A DNA stretch of 64,000 bases from Klebsormidium nitens (Eukaryota > Streptophyta > Klebsormidiophyceae > Klebsormidiales > Klebsormidiaceae). The position numbers and the translations under genes are program-made. The notes under the pieces were generated by a model. The model ran no database searches, had not been told where the DNA came from, and worked only from the letters and a program-made list of their open reading frames with translations. Shown here piece by piece: positions 12,801-24,476 of the stretch (position 1 is its first letter; each line of letters starts with the position of its first letter). The stretch lies in assembly GCA_000708835.1 (NCBI GenBank), contig DF237053.1, forward strand, positions 1 to 64,000. The letters are read 5' to 3'.

Positions 12801-15455
12801 CCAGTGGACGGCCTCGATGGCCCACACCACGGGATCAGGAAGTCATGTCTTCGTGACCTACTTCCATGCTATTTACACTCTAAAGCAACTTATAGATTCT
12901 TTCCGCCCAGGTGTTTCGCTCAGCCCTCTGCCCGTAAAGTCATCCCCGCTTCCTCTTGTCTTAAGAGGAGCCCAGAAAACAAAAGCCTTGCCGCTTATCG
13001 CACGAGTGCCAAGAATTTCTACTGATTGATATGACCCCGCAGACAGCGAGGTCGAATCGAATAAGGCCCACGTGAGCATTTATGTTGGTCAATAGGACAC
13101 ATGCAACAGCGGGCGGGCTGTGCTGCCGTGTAGCCGAAAACCTGATTGCAAATAACATCCGAGCCGTTTGATCGCCCCACAAGAAGTTTGCATGGCAATG
13201 AAATATTTCTTTGCCTTTGGGTCCGGATCGCGCTCGATGTTTCGCTCAATGTATTTCAGTATGATTTGCACTCTAATTGTGCTCATATGCGAATTCAGAT
13301 GCCGTGCAGAACGGCAGATGGAAGATGAGCATTGATTGCTGGCGCTTTGTTCCTACTCCTCCCAAAACCGTCCTCTGGTCCGTTTTGACTTGCAGACGTT
13401 CCATCGTTCTTCATGCTCCCTTTTTGTCTTTCTTTTGGGTTTTCATTTCCTTGCGAAAGTTCCGGCCGTTTGCCTCATTGACTCCCAAGTCTCTGCGATA
13501 CCTCATCTTGAGCACATACGGAAGTCAAAAATGGGGCGGCCAGCTCTCGTTTCCTGCCGTGTGAAGTTCTTTGTTTGATCCCTCTGCCCGCTTCGGTTTC
13601 AGGTCGATCAACTCCAATTACTGACGGCCAAACCCGTGGTTTACGCCGCAAACGTCGCTGAGGGGGATCTGGCCAATCCGGACACGAATAAGCACGTGCA
13701 AGCGGTTCGAGATCATGCAAAGAAAGAGGGTGCGGAGGTGGTTGTGGTTTCGGCACAGGTGAGCCCTTTATCTTTTTCTCGTGAAGGTTCTTGTACCACC
13801 GGCAGTCTCTTGTTCCGAGTGGAAAGTCTACTTCATTGCCGTGTAGCGGAGTAAAAGTTTCGGCTTTTCGTTGGAAACTGTGCTCTCCAAATACAGTACG
13901 ATGTTTCACCAAGCGTGCACGTATGCCTGCTTTGCTCGACATCGCAATCGCGAGGCAAACAAGCACACCACGCTAAATCTTAGAATCACTCGACATTCTG
14001 ACCTTTCTCTCGTTTCACGCCCACTCCCGGGTTGCGGTGCCAAGCCCCCGGTAACGTTCTGATGGTCAGATCCACGCACTTTGACATCTGCTGATTTGGG
14101 TCAAGCGCCTAACCGCAGGTTGAAGCAGAGTTGACCGATCTGGACGCCACGGAACGGGCCGAGTACCTAGAGTCGCTCGGGGTTACTGAGGGCGGGTTAG
14201 GGTCGCTGGTTAGAGCGTCTTACGCGCTGCTCGGGTTGAGAACGTACTTTACGTCAGGGGAAAAGGTGAGCCGCGGTTGAGAATCTTGTCTGCGTTCTGG
14301 GTTAGCGTGATCGGTCACCCGATTTGAGCTCGAGGTAAGCCTGGTTAGTGCGTCGTATGCAGAGTTTGTGTTGAGCGATTGCAAAACCCAAAAACTGTGT
14401 GTTTCCAGCAAAACGTGCGCCTGGCACTCATAAGACACCTTCGGAAGTCAAAGTTTCGCTCAGTCTCTATCTGGTTGTAATGCACCTGGAGCTCTCCTTT
14501 ACAACCATGCTTAGTCAAGGGCCACTAACAAATTCATTTTATTGTACGCTTCTGGTGGAAGGGCACCTAGCAAACACCCAACCAGGTCTGCTTAACCAGG
14601 TCCCGTTAACATTGGCAAACAGATTAGTTCCTGCGCACAGGAAACGCGGGCGTGGACGATACACGCGGGCATGACGGCCCCTCAGGCAGCGGGGGTGATC
14701 CACAGTGACTTTGAAAAGGGGTTCATTCGGGCGGAGACTGTTGCGTACGACGCGTTTTGCCAAGCAGGGACTTTGAATGCGGCGAAAGACAAAGGGCTGG
14801 TAAGTAACTGTCACGTGGCAGATGACGTCGGCTGCTGATCTGTGGATTGCGATAGACAAATGCCTCGGTTTGAGAGACGAGTGTCTTTGCTCTCAGAAAG
14901 GCTGCTTTTGCGTTCACAGTCCCGTCAAGAGAAGGCTTGTCAATGCGCTTGCCTGCCTGACAGTAAGGCTGCTTTCTTTTTCACATTCATGTCCAAGAAA
15001 CGACTTTGTTACGATCAGCACACTTCCTTGAAAAGGATTACGGATGGACTGACTTCGAGAGTCTTGACATCAAGGGATGACTGGCGGCTCGAGTACTCTC
15101 CGCCTGCTGTCTGTTACATTTGGCTGTTTCCTTGTTGGACTCAAGTGCTGGTTCTTTTATGGTTCTGTAGCGGATGCTGGTTCGCTTTCTCTTGTTCCGC
15201 TCTTGGCTTTTCCCCTCGTCTCAGTTTGCTGTGCAGCTTCGAACAATCTTGTTGAAGAAACGCGTCCCAAAGGTGTAGGTTTGTCGTATCAAGATTTTGC
15301 ATAGCTCTGCGGACCTGTCAATCTGCAACATCCATTCCCAATGTCCGAAAGACGTGCTTTGACCAAGGCACGATTCTGCGCTGCAGGTGCGATCAGAAGG
15401 GAAAGAGTATGTCGTGCAAGAAGGGGACGTGATGTTGTTTAGATTCAACGTATAA
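9873..15455 (+). CDS. ychF: Organelle-type YchF/Obg-like ATPase
   Basis: A P-loop NTPase of the translation-factor (TRAFAC, Obg) class that binds ribosomes and hydrolyses ATP. Exons: 9873-10352, 11187-11336, 11893-12003, 12402-12569, 13603-13758, 14119-14265, 14641-14799, 15387-15455. All seven introns are phase 0, giving 479 residues. G1 is GLPNVGKST (116-124), G3 is DIAG (180-183), and the G4 position reads NVAE (320-323), the NxxE form that marks ATP rather than GTP preference in this family. The C-terminal TGS domain ends in the typical [11 protein letters not shown]. The bacterial-like start corresponds to Met108, leaving a 107-residue Ser/Arg/Ala-rich leader that looks like a plastid or mitochondrial transit peptide. 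An internal start at 10194 would give a cytosolic form. Introns of about 100 bp to 1 kb carry no further genes. Confidence 0.96.
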
Positions 15456-16574
15456 CAGCATTTGACCATGGGCGCACCTCCCGTGCGCCGCTTCTTATAT
15501 TTCAGTTGAGCGCTGTCCGAAGATATGCACGGAAACCAATGTTTTTCACCAATTTTGAATGCTGACGAGATTTACCAAGCCCGTTGAATGGCTATATACG
15601 GAGACGTGAGAAATGGTGCCCTGAGGGCCTGAGCAAAAGGATTCCCCAAGAAAAGAAAGGGTTAAGAATACGTTAGAGATTTCAAAGACTGAGAGTTGCT
15701 TGGGAGTTTCTTAAGGAACGTCCAATGTGAGAAACAATCGTGGCAGATTGCCACTTAAACGAGGATGCAAGCTACATAAGTGCTCGAGTCCGCTGCATGA
15801 ATGGCCTCTTTCAAGTTCTGCTCGCATGCGCACGCCGTGCAACGTCGATGGGCCTGGTGCCTGAGGCAACTTTTCGGGTCCACCATCTGTACCTGATTAG
15901 ATGGTCTCTTTTCGTACTCGCCGTAGCCAAAATAGGGCATAGGCTTCTCGTGGCATACATGTATGGTGGTTGTGTGTCTGAGACCTAGAGCTCTACTCGA
16001 CTCTACCAATCACGGTACCGCGGTGCACCAACCTGCCCGCCTTGGGAACCACCTGCAGGTACGTACCTGCGTGACTGTAGTAGTTGCATGACTGCAATGA
16101 TTGACCAAATGATAGCACGGCGCTCGCGCACTGTGACTTTTCGGGCCTGCAACCGTTATTCTGACACAGACTCTGACAGCTGACCTCGTCCTGCCGTGTG
16201 ATTCTGTGTAGGTATCTGAGCATCTGTGAGGCTAGCCTCTGTGTGGGGCTCCAGCTTCAAGCTTGCTGTATTTCCCTTGTGTGCACTTTGATGCAAGGAG
16301 AGGAGATCGGGGCATGTGCAGCTCGCATTGGCGCCCAAACTTGGGGTTCATCGGTTCTTGAAGAGTTGATGCTTCTTCAAGACCCCGTTTATTGAGGCTT
16401 TCCTCGCCCACATTGCAACCATTTCGACGGGGTGCTGGACTTGGCTGGGCGAAAGGGCAAGCTGTTCGTAGCACTTGATTGCAGTCCCACACTTAGCAGC
16501 AGACTGATCAACCACTGATTCGTAACGAGGTACAATTGCCAACTGTTGTGACACGCTACAGACAAACCCCTGAG
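15456..16574. other. Intergenic stretch downstream of YchF
   Basis: It contains the 3' untranslated region of the YchF gene and short unsupported open frames only (for example about 15740-15988 on plus, opposed by 15755-16009 on minus). No family motif, RNA gene or repeat is evident. Confidence 0.5.
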
Positions 16575-16628
16575 AGCGGTAGCAGCTACCGCTTTGTTTT
16601 GGTGAGCTACCGTAGCTCACCAAAACAA
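16575..16628. repeat. Two adjacent palindromes
   Basis: 16575-16593 is AGCGGTAGC-A-GCTACCGCT, a 9 bp perfect inverted repeat around one base. Directly next to it, 16594-16628 has 17 bp arms (TTGTTTTGGTGAGCTAC) around a single base. Both share the GGT(GA)GCTAC theme. Together they could form two neighbouring cruciforms, or hairpins in RNA. They lie about 72 bp upstream of the start of the small ORF at 16701. Confidence 0.85.
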
Positions 16629-16700
16629 CAAAACCCAGAACGTTTGTGCCCACTTAGCGAATCCCGCATGGTTTACGAGCAGGTCAAAACGCCCTAAAAG

Positions 16701-16898
16701 ATGGCCCTGAGCGAGAAACTAGAGGTGGTCCAGCTGCTGATGCGCAAGGTCCAGCTGTGCGCGGAGCTCGTGCGGCTGTCGGTGCGCTACCTGCGCAACC
16801 GCAGGCTGCCCGAGCTGAGCGACGAGCGGCGCAGCGAGCTGCGGTTGTCTAACTTCTTCATGGTGGGGCCTGTGGAGACCTCTGAAGTGTCTCATTAG
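16701..16898 (+). CDS. Small Leu/Arg-rich helical ORF, unknown
   Basis: A 65-codon frame with an ATG in good context (AAGATGGCC). GC-rich codons (GCGCGGAGCTCGTGCGG) resemble the window's real exons rather than its intergenic DNA. The product is a continuous predicted helix with regularly spaced Leu and Arg (VRLSVRYLRNRRLPELSDER) and then a short tail ending at a stop. It could be a complete micro-protein or a first exon, but no good donor links it in frame to the propeller gene that starts at 17569. I do not recognise it. Confidence 0.4.
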   Translation: MALSEKLEVVQLLMRKVQLCAELVRLSVRYLRNRRLPELSDERRSELRLSNFFMVGPVETSEVSH

Positions 16899-17568
16899 AA
16901 TAAATCTCTCAGAGTTGAAGGTTTGAGGTGTGCCCACATTGGCCGGGTTTGAGTTCTTCGGCAAAAGGAATTGATGGTCAGCTGATCTTTTGTGGACCGA
17001 TGAAAGGAACTTCTGGCGAATTTTCCTTATGGGTTCGTCATTGATCCAAGGACCCCAACATTGGGGGGGCAATGAACTAGCTGCTCAAATCATACTCAAA
17101 GCGAATAGCCAATTGGTGTTACTTTTCGCCTTCGAAAGGAACGGGCTAAGCCCGTCTCGGGGAAAGAACGGGGCGAAAGGTTGGTTGGATAGAACCTCTT
17201 GCAAAGACTCATTGATAGGAAGTGCCCACATTTTTTTGAAAAAAGACTCAGGGAAGGGTTCAATCGCTTAAGTTTGCAGTGATAAGGAGAGCCCACATTG
17301 TCAAACAGATCAGTCCTTGGAGTTGCTATGAGAAGTGATTCTTGAGGGGACCTTCGTGGGCTTAAGTCGGGCCACATTGGTCGCAGCAGGCTGAGGAATG
17401 TGGGGCATTCGGCAGGTGGCACTCAAGTAATTCTTTGGGCGTGTAGTTGGAACTTGTCAAATGCCCCCTGAAGATTAGATCTGTACGACTGCAAGCTGCC
17501 CAGCAAGGAAACTCCGAAACAAGGCCTTTGAAAAGCAAGGTTTGCGGCCAGCTAGACCCAGTATAGAA

Positions 17569-20500
17569 ATGGAGGCCCTGCCGGAGACGCCCAAGATGCC
17601 GCAACCGCAGCGCCAGGTGAACAAGGTTCTGACGAACCTGGTGGAGAAAGCAGTAGAGATTGGGGAGAAGAAGAGGCGCGGGCCCGGGGGGCTGGGGGAG
17701 GAGCAGGAAGAGACGGGGCCGGTGAGTTTTCTGAGCTGGTTTCGTTCTTCATGTATGGCGTTAACCGTAGCTGGTTGGCTGAGCTGCCCTTTATCCTTGG
17801 TTCTCAGGTCTATATTGGCGTTGTCGTCCGGCAATGGTGTACTGGCTTTTGCCGCCGTGTTTGATTGAATCAACAAATTTAAACTTGACAGAGGTTGAGG
17901 TGCCCATCTGAGGCTTACCCGTACATAAGGTCCTAAGAGAATTTTTAGAAAATTGGGTCATGTGTCAAAAGGGAATTCGAGCAGGTAATCTACTGAATTG
18001 TGAGGTGTTGATACTCGGACCAGAGAACGTGTCATAGCAATAATAAGAACGGGATCAAGACTGGGACCTCTGGATGCATAGGCTATTGAGTGGAGTGGAT
18101 GGGTTCGGACCTCGGAATCGAAAATTCTCAAACCCTGAGATCTTCTCAATATCGCCATAGAGCAAACGTTGAAGTACAAGATCCTACTTGCAGGCAATTG
18201 AACCAAGCGCCCATAGCGAGCCCCTGGCAGCCGTCCGATGCCTCGCCCTCTCTTCCGATGAGCGCCACCTGTTCGCCGGTCTCGCTTCCGGCCACGTTAT
18301 TGCCGTCAGCGCGACAACTGGCGGCACCATAGCGACCCTCGAAATCGGCGAGGGGCCCGTAAATGCAATCGCCCAAATAACCCTGCGCTCGACTACCGTG
18401 CCAGAGGGGGGCCTTGAAACCGCAGAGGAGGAGGGGGGGGGATCAGAAACGGAGGCGGTTGCCTGCAAGGTGCTCCTTGTCGCTGCTGGGGAAAAAGTGC
18501 TGTTCTTCAAAGGTCAGTATCTCTAGGCATTCCTCCGTGCTTCAGGTGCGACTCCTTGCTTCCTCCCTGTTTTCGAGAGACCAGATCATGGTAGATCAGA
18601 CTGACCGGTAAGCAAAGATGGAGCGTTTCTTTGACGGCATCTTCAGAACCAATAGTGTGTTCCCTCATAAGCTTCAAGTCTTGTAAAAACTTTTGTGAGA
18701 AACCTGGTCGATGTTGGTGACTTCCCAGAATAGAGCTACACTTGAAGATCACTAATCGATACCGTACACAGGACCAAGTGCAAACGAAAAGGGGACTACG
18801 AAACGACTCTCGTTTAAGCTTCAAACACGCGGCTCTTTCTATACTTCCGGCTGCAAGTCATCCTGTCTTCAGTGCCCGTTTTGTTTGAGGAGTCATCCAC
18901 TCGCCCCTAATACCAAAAGGTGGAACCATATTTCCGATGCACATAGGCTCTAACGACCCTTTTCGTTTGCATACTGCAGTGGTTGGTGTGCTCGAAGACA
19001 ACACCTTCATCCAATTTGCAGCCGCGCAGCTGCCACGGGGCACCCACTCAGAGGCCGCCAAACCACCTCCGCCCGTCGCAGCTCCACCCCAACCCCTAAA
19101 CCCCGACCCCGACCGAAACGGGGGGGACATTAAAGCCCTGGGACTAGCCCCCGACGCCGGACTGTTCTGGGCAAGCACACGGAATGGCGCCCTAGCCGTT
19201 TTCCCAATGCCTTCCCCGACCCCCCCCCACAAAGACACTGCAGAAACGCCCCCCGTCACGCAACTCGACGCAGTCTTCCTTCTCCCCCCTGATTCGGCGG
19301 TGGCCGCTGCTGGGTTCGCCCGTTCACACTCTGCTGCGCAGAGTCCAGCGAACGTTGTGAACACGCACGCACTGACCCCTACGAACGAGCTGGTTTGTTT
19401 CCTGCTGAGGACTGCTAGCTTCCGAGAAGGAGCCGATGCAAAAAGCCTCGCATCTAGTTACCAATGCGAGCTGTACGTCTGGTGGGGAGGCAGGAACCAC
19501 ATTCTCATGTACGACGTCCCCTGGAAAAGCAGTGCTTCTGCTAGTAAGAAAGAGGTCTCATGTGAGCCGAGAAAGGCGCGGGAGTGGACGATGCCTCACG
19601 GAGTGACAAGTGGCACGCTGTCGGCGGACGGGTCATTAATGGCGGTGGGAATGGGGGACGGGTCGGCGCTGCTTCTGGACCTGCATCTATGTAAGTAATT
19701 CTCGATTCTATGGAAAGTAAGCCCCATGAAGGGTAACAGCAACACCTAACTAAAAACTTAAACCCAAGGTTTAAACGCTCCGTTTCCATACCCACCCTAA
19801 CCCCCAAGCTAACTTCACCCGTCCCATTTACCCTCCATGGACCTTATCCTTCATAAATGCGAGCGGAGTTCTATGTAAGTGTCGGACTTTTGTGAGACCC
19901 GGCCGTTTCTTTCGTTACGGTCTGGCTACTGCCTTTGCCTGATGCGGATGTCTAAGGCGGCGTTCTTGCTGTGGCCTGGGACTCTGGAACCGTGTAACTG
20001 TTTGCCAATTGTCAACAAGCGACGGCTCTGCGAAAAGATTGGATTGCGCTCGATGTGCACACGAGCTGCTTGTAGGCGACTGTATGTCGTCGTCTTCTCC
20101 TTCGTTTGTTGCACTGACTATCGTCAACGCCAGTTCATCAGTTGTTACCAATTAGATTGGAACCCTAGAGCCGCCTGCATAATGGCTATTACTCCGCTTC
20201 TCAACGGCTGAGACACGAGGAGTGCTTTCCAAAAGGCTCTCCGAGAAAAAAGCTTCGGTTCGCCCCATGAAGAGGTTGAGTCGTTCGATTGGTACCGTAC
20301 GTTTGGCCTTCTCGGTGTATCTTCTTGACAGTTCGACGAATCATTTGGAGCATCCAAGGCCATCTTAATTTCTAACGTCCACGTTTCTCAGACGCAATGA
20401 GATATATAGCATGCAGAAGCGCTTCAGAAAGTCCGGCCCCCCCTTGCACACTCGATTTGACATCGATTTGACAACCGCTGCATCAACCAGCAATGCTCAA

Positions 20501-23500
20501 AGCCGCCGGTGATGCGGAACTGGTACGACCGCTTTATTTACTTGTCCGAACCGCCTCCTTTTTAATCGCGCAGGTCTCACTCACCGACTCTTCCAACGAC
20601 TGGAAGGCGCCATAACGGCGCTCGCTTTTACGGGGCAGAGCGCCCACCGACCCCCAACCGGACTTGTGGTTCTTTCTTCCGGGGGGGAGCTGAAAGCGCA
20701 CAATTTGACGGGGGAGAAAGCGGAGGAGAAGCTCGCGGTAGCGGTCAGGAAAGGGGTGACCGGGGTTGCGTGCTTGGAGGGAAGCTCGAAGGTGAGAGGC
20801 CTGCTTAGCGGTGGTCTTTCCGAGCTAAGCTTTAATCGTGCGAACTTCTGGATTGTCTCAGGATGAACACTTGGCAGTTGGCCTTTCGCCTTCGGAAAGC
20901 CGGTTCTAAAGAATGAGAACAAGAGACGGTTCAGAATTAAGAGGCAACCCTTATGTTCGTTGAACTGTTAGAAAGTTTCGTGACTCACCTTTCTGCGTTG
21001 AAGGTGCCGGAATCATCACTAGTACGAAGTACCCAGGATCTGAAAGCTTCTTTCAGATACAGTGACGGCTGGTTCCAGAAAGATTGAAATGTGGCGATAA
21101 GCGTCTGGGCCCATCCGTGTTGACAGTCCTTTCGACCGCCACCACTCTGCAGGCGGGCGGCCGAATCGTCTGCAGAGAGCGGAGGTTTCACTGTCCGCTT
21201 CAAGCGAGTGGGCGGCCAAGATTGCTTTTGTCAATTTTTGAAGCGCAAGTCCAGCTCACGGTATGATCATACTGCGATTGCTTTATACAATCAACTTCTG
21301 AGATCGAATCATTTCCTTGTGCAGGTACTCCTGTTCTCCGACGACGAGCGGCCAGCGCAGCTTGTTGACGTCAGGACCGGCGCCGTCCTCGGGAGCTTCG
21401 CCCCGGGGGAGGGCTTCGCCTGCCCACGATTTCCGCGGGACGGAACAACGGCTCAGCGGAACGGCGGAACAGCGGAAGAGCAAACCGGAGCAACGGAAAG
21501 GCGGAGGGAAGGACCGGCTGAACGGCGGAACCGGATGTGGGCATTTTCGGGGGGACACGTGCTTGTCCAGACTGCGCAACGGCTTGGGGGGCAGGTCGAG
21601 CGGGTTAAGGAAGGGGGGGAGGGCGAAACACATCCGGACGGTCAGACGGAAGGTGAGGGGGATCATCTGTTGGGGAGTTCGTATGAAGTGTGCTTCTGCA
21701 TTTTGGCGAGCATGGGAAGCATTTATGGTGACAGTTGCTGACGTCAGGGGCTTTTCGTGAATTGGCTCATACTCAAAAAGTCAGATGATGGAAGTCTTTT
21801 CTAGAGTCCCTGCCAGCGCTCGCAACGTGCTTTCTGACAATCACTCGCAATTCCAGACCTCTTGTGTTGCGCTTTGACTGCCTCTCAGCCCTCTCTTTAT
21901 ATCATTGACAACAACGCTCGCAGGCGCAATGTTCAGGGGCAAAAAGCAGCGACTTAAGCCAGTCGCCGCGGTCAGAAAAGCAACTACATTTGAGGCTTTC
22001 TCGTCCGAAAAAATTTCTGTCCACGTAAAATGTTTTACTCAACGCACTGAATGCAACGCTCGCAGGGCCCGCGAATCCAACGGACCAACCCACGTCCAAA
22101 GGTGTTGCGGCGTCCGATTCGGACGCGCCGTCCGAATGCCTGGTGTTCCACAGCCTGCACAGCGGCGCGCTTTTGTCGCATTCGGACACTTTCGCGGGGC
22201 TTTTCAACGGGCCTCAGGTTAGTGCCTCGGTTAGACGGAACCCGGAACCGGTTTGTGGGAGTGCTTGCAATCAGAGCTACTCTGAAAAGCATTTCTTGGA
22301 CCAGCGTTCAAGGGGGAGAGCATCCGCTTATGGCACCATTGATGTAGCTCGCACCGCAATGCCTTCTACACAAGATTGACCGCCTTCGTCAAGCCTGGCA
22401 GTCTGCAGGCCTCTTAAGTACAGTAAAGGGCGTTGGATGACAATTTCAAATATGAATTGCATGTAATTGTTTCGTCAATGAACATCCACATCTCCGCTCT
22501 AAGCCGTTTCCTCTTTTAAGCCCATCTCCGTCCACCGCACTGAGAGCGGAGAAAAAAGCCTATCCAATTTTAAAGAGAGCAATCTTCTTCTTTTCGTCGC
22601 AATAAGATGAAAGTGCGCTGCTTCGTTCACTTCTCAAACTTGAAGTAAGCGGATTCGTGGAAAGGCGGGATAGCCGACGTCTTCTCGCAGTCATGACAAC
22701 TTATGAAATTCTGAAGCTCCTTCGCCCGCAGCTTCTCGAGAGGATGCTTCACGACTCCGCGTCTGTACGAGGAAAGCCTGGGGACGTCTCGCGGCGGGCC
22801 TCGAGTAAGCGTCCTTTTGCGCCAAGCTTCTCTCGAACGTCAAAAAGTCGAATTTTGTGGAGTCTTTCTACCATCCGTCCAGGCCTCCTTTGCAGTATGA
22901 TCTTGCTCTTCATTCCTCAGTGCCTTGGTTTCTCAGAGAACGCTCTTCGGGGAGGGGCCGCTCGACTGGGCTGAAAAGGGAGTCGGAAGGTGATAAGACT
23001 TCTAATCTATCTAAATTACTGAACACACCAGGAGTAAGGACGTCGCGAGGTTTTCGCTAGTGACGTTCATTCTCGGATTCTCCATGCATCGTTTCAATGC
23101 GCTCCTTAGCAGGCTTGGGCGGCGATTACCTGTTTCAATCATTCCTGTCTACGCAATGCATTCGGCAGATCTCTCCCTGGTCCATCACCTCATACTTGTG
23201 AAACTTTTCGCTTTTCTGTGGCTGTTGAGCCCCCCCTTTGAAACCTCATCTCCATTTTTTTTCGCAGTTATGCAATCTTCGCCGCGTTCCAAATCCCGCC
23301 ACGTGTCCACCTCGTTGCCGCCCACCGAGACCCTCGACCCCTCGGGCCGTCTCCCGTACCCTCCAACCATGTCCCGCCACGTGTCAGTCCACGAGGCCTC
23401 CGGCGACAGCCCCCGTAATCTGGGGCACTCATCGCCGCGCGCCTTCCCCTTCATCCGCGAGAATTCTTTCGTCGGTGTGAATAAGCCCCTCCCTTTGAGC

Positions 23501-24476
23501 CAAGCCTCCCTCGCTGGTGTGAACAAGCCCCTCGCCCAGGGCCAGCTATCGCTGACCCGGAACAGGGGCGCATTCACATCGAGCCCTCGGGGCGACCTCG
23601 CGAGCCAGAGCTCCCCCGGAGGGTCGCCGCGAGGGGGCCGTGTAAAGGCCGGGAGAATCGAGGGATTGCCCGTCGCGCAAAAGGAGGAAGAACCGCAGAT
23701 AAGCGTTGGCTACCGGGACGATGTACCGGCCATGTTGAACCGTCTGAGCAGCAAGTAAGTGCCCGGTTGGAGTGGCCGGTTGGAGTGGCCGGTGTGGTTG
23801 AGCGTTCTTGAACCAAGTGCTCACGCAGAGGCTGGTCGAGACGAAACTGTCTTCAGCACCTGTGCTGATAAATTGTGTCGTACAGATCGTCGCCGGACCG
23901 TCTTCTGTCCCCAACTTTACATCTAGGGGATGACCTCGCCGCTTAGTAAGAGCCTTCAGATCCAAAAAGGTTTGCGTAAGCAACAAAAGCCCGTGGAAGC
24001 ACAGGAGCGGAAGCACGGCGAGAATCCTCATCCGACGCAAAGAATTGGTTGTGCCGAGAATTGGAAATGCTCACAGTTGCTCGGTGCAAGGGGAATCCAA
24101 GTCAGTGGGGAAGGTTGTATGTTTTTTTCGGAATATATCAAAATAAATCAGAACCCCGATTCAGTAAGGTCTTAGAACGACTTCAAGCACGCTTTCGACT
24201 GAAAAGTCCCCAAATTAAGAGCATTTGCGCCCTGGAGAATCACACCATCTCATATGGTCAATATCGTGTGAAAGGTCTCCTTTTTCAGATCAAAACTGGT
24301 CTCGATCTTCTCTGCCCATACTGAAAAGCGTACTTAAAACCGGGTCTCGATGCATTCTAAGGACGGGCTGCTCTTGCAGGGGAGGCGGCCGCTTTGCCCG
24401 CGAGCAGCGCATGTGGCAGAGGCGGGAGGAGATGCTGCAAGAGCTGGCGACCAACAAGGTGGCAGCCCTCACCTAA
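17569..24476 (+). CDS. Beta-propeller (WD40-like) protein, possibly WDR93-like
   Basis: Eleven exons whose phases close to about 904 residues: 17569-17721, 18194-18512, 18980-19690, 20574-20791, 21153-21260, 21325-21652, 22066-22217, 22732-22804, 22921-22989, 23268-23754, 24380-24476. The N-terminal part has MPQPQRQVNKVLTNLVEKA followed by a basic stretch. Exons 2-6 carry blade-like strands, such as VRCLALSSDERHLFAGLASG, LSADGSLMAVGMGDGSALLL and ITALAFTG. Long low-complexity inserts interrupt the blades (Pro-rich in exon 3, Arg/Gly/Thr-rich in exon 6). The C-terminal exons are Ser/Arg-rich with two VGVNKPL-type repeats, ending in a charged helix. The N-terminal motif and layout recall the ciliary central-apparatus protein WDR93, from memory and unverified. 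Exons 5, 8 and 9 are the least certain, since alternative frames are open there. Confidence 0.6.

Noticed and set aside
13475-13966. 163-codon open frame on minus
   Set aside because: It overlaps YchF exon 5, which is secured by family conservation, and has no motif of its own.
23268-23420. Alternative frame for propeller exon 10 (YAIFAAFQIPPRVHLV...)
   Set aside because: It looked attractive for about 50 residues but ends in a stop. The chosen frame runs to a GTAAGT donor and joins in phase to the terminal exon.
23546-24040. 164-codon open frame on minus
   Set aside because: It is antisense to propeller gene exon 10, whose frame joins cleanly to the terminal exon at 24380.
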